A program made the translations under genes and the position numbers. From the NCBI GenBank assembly GCA_963758505.1, contig CAVWVJ010000003.1, forward strand, positions 992,001 to 1,056,000: 64,000 nt of DNA. Reading direction: 5' to 3'. Shown one piece after another: positions 62,883 to 64,000 of the stretch (positions are counted from its first letter, which is position 1; every line of letters starts with the position of its first letter). The notes under the pieces were generated by a model. That model had not been told where the DNA came from. It searched no databases and saw nothing but the letters and a program-made list of their open reading frames with translations. Source of the DNA: Korobacter sp963758505. Its GTDB lineage: Bacteria > Acidobacteriota > Terriglobia > Terriglobales > Acidobacteriaceae.

Positions 62883-64000
62883 TTAGTGAACTTCCTGTAG
62901 GGCCACTCCTTGTGGAGTGAGCAAGTTTCGCAACGACGTTAGCGCATCGGCGTCGATGGGAGCAGGCAGCAGGGTAGTGCGATAGCCGTCGATGCTGAGG
63001 TAACGGGTACCACTCGCATCCACCACTTCGGCATCGAATGTCTCCTGCTCGGGGTGTGGTGTGACCATGGCATACAAACGACTGGTCGGTGGCTGCGGTG
63101 CTTGCCATCGCGTGACGTGCTCCACTCGGGTCGGCAGCCCCATCTGGCTCCTGGCGCCAATCTCCCAAAGTCCCGCGGTCTGGAAGCAGAGCTCGATCAA
63201 GCGCGGCCGCATCAACATCGGCAAACCGGCAGGCTCGTGGTTGTCAGGGAGTCCGGCTGCCAACTCGCCGATCAGGCGAGTTCCATCCCACCAGGCACGT
63301 TCCAGTACCTGGTAAGCAGGGCCGTGGAAGTAGATCCGGTAAATCTGGGCGGAGTCCACGATCACTTCAGGAGAAAGATGGGGCGCCGGACCCGGCACGC
63401 TGTCCTGTGGTTGCTGACGCAGGCGAACCCGAGCGGTGAAGTGCGTAGTTTGCTGTGCTTCGCGCTGGGTTGCGAGGGAGCGTTTCCCGATCAAGCGGCA
63501 ATTCGCGATCAGACAATCGCCCTGATCGCGGAAGATAGCTTCGACGCTGAGGATCCGTGGCTCGTCCTTGTAGAACTTGAAGGGCGCGAGGAAATCGACT
63601 TCGTCGATGGTATCGATATACCAGCCGGGATGCACGCAGAGCGCCGCTTCCGCGAAGGCCTCGATTCCCATTACTCCAGGCAGCACCGGCGTACCGTCAA
63701 TGCGATGGTTGTTCAAGAATGGTTGTACTGCCGGGTCGAGCGTGGTCTCCATAGTGAGACCGTTGTAGATGCCCATGCCGCTGATTTTGCCAACCATGGG
63801 ACCTGGCGCCGGGAGTTGGGCGCGAGAGTGCTCCAAGGTCTGGAGGTCGAGACCCCCTGTGGAATCGAATTCATTCATCATCAGGCCGAGTCGCTGCGCT
63901 ACGACTAGCTCGTCGCGTGTGCCGCCAGACGTCAACTCTCTACGGATCAGCGGAACGCCTGCCGCCGGGTCGAGCATGTCGATGCCGGCAGCTTCCATCA
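62883..64000 (-). CDS. PKS-type protein, ketoreductase tail and dehydratase (partial)
   Basis: The C-terminal 372 residues or so of a large enzyme that continues beyond the right edge. The first visible part (AGIDMLDPAAGVPLIRREL, then GGTRDELVVAQRLG) is the end of a ketoreductase-type SDR domain. A double-hotdog dehydratase follows, with catalytic His about residue 98 of the visible part (NNHRIDGTPVLPGVMG) and a second motif LIELCFQTAG, where Glu stands in the place of the usual Asp. The domain layout is that of iterative PKS/PUFA-like synthases. No acyl carrier domain is visible in this part. It lies 28 bases before the carboxyltransferase gene, on the same strand. Confidence 0.87.
   Translation of the reverse strand, partial: MEAAGIDMLDPAAGVPLIRRELTSGGTRDELVVAQRLGLMMNEFDSTGGLDLQTLEHSRAQLPAPGPMVGKISGMGIYNGLTMETTLDPAVQPFLNNHRIDGTPVLPGVMGIEAFAEAALCVHPGWYIDTIDEVDFLAPFKFYKDEPRILSVEAIFRDQGDCLIANCRLIGKRSLATQREAQQTTHFTARVRLRQQPQDSVPGPAPHLSPEVIVDSAQIYRIYFHGPAYQVLERAWWDGTRLIGELAAGLPDNHEPAGLPMLMRPRLIELCFQTAGLWEIGARSQMGLPTRVEHVTRWQAPQPPTSRLYAMVTPHPEQETFDAEVVDASGTRYLSIDGYRTTLLPAPIDADALTSLRNLLTPQGVALQEVH

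Overview
The window looks like chromosome of an Acidobacteriota bacterium, probably of the Terriglobia/Koribacter type. This is inferred from gene content: a group 1h-type (high-affinity) [NiFe]-hydrogenase small subunit, an Oar-like TonB receptor with an N-terminal carboxypeptidase-regulatory domain, two winged-helix/TPR membrane regulators, many secreted lipoproteins and a GC-rich genome. I saw no rRNA, tRNA, CRISPR array, insertion sequence or phage module. The species is not determined.

Left part (1-20996). Two paralogous hydrogenase small subunits diverge from one 362-base intergenic region. The left one is cut by the window edge. The right one has no large subunit beside it and is followed by a PAS histidine kinase and a NarL-type response regulator. 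Next come a small Cys-rich protein, a divergent katG/oxyR pair with a palindrome between them, an Oar-like outer-membrane receptor, a decayed ArsR-like fragment, a MocR regulator, a LytTR regulator with an altered receiver, a nine-helix membrane protein, a paoABC-type molybdenum aldehyde oxidase operon and a secreted tectonin propeller.

Middle part (20997-41915). Two winged-helix/TPR proteins point at each other. A six-gene envelope run (26113-32216) follows: a zinc-ribbon membrane protein, two lipoproteins, a secreted protein, a PA14-OmpA protein and a ceruloplasmin-like multicopper oxidase. Then come a GH15 glucoamylase coupled to an unknown gene, a Crp/Fnr regulator, and a stretch of small membrane and secreted proteins of envelope or stress type (35853-39453), including a 51-residue DUF3309-like gene. 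A B12-binding radical SAM enzyme and an ABM-like small protein end this part.

Right part (42028-64000). A phosphatase island holds an AppA-like acid phosphatase, a phosphoglycerate-mutase-like lipoprotein and a Tat-exported metallophosphoesterase. Small fossils of related genes lie around it. An amidohydrolase and a cupredoxin remnant follow. A six-gene minus-strand operon (50116-57690) encodes an M24 peptidase homologue, an enolase-superfamily enzyme, a pyruvate-oxidase-like ThDP enzyme, an internally duplicated membrane protein, a gluconate-2-dehydrogenase subunit 3 and a GMC oxidoreductase, consistent with periplasmic or membrane oxidation of sugar-derived compounds. The right end is a lipid/polyketide locus: the C-terminus of a PKS-type protein (ketoreductase tail plus dehydratase), a giant biotinyl-carboxyltransferase that lacks a biotin carboxylase domain, and a phosphopantetheinyl transferase.

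Most attractive for follow-up are the orphan hydrogenase small subunit linked to a two-component system, the PKS/split carboxylase/PPTase locus, the six-gene envelope run with a multicopper oxidase, and the six-gene oxidative operon. All functions are read from sequence motifs and recall of families; no database search was run.
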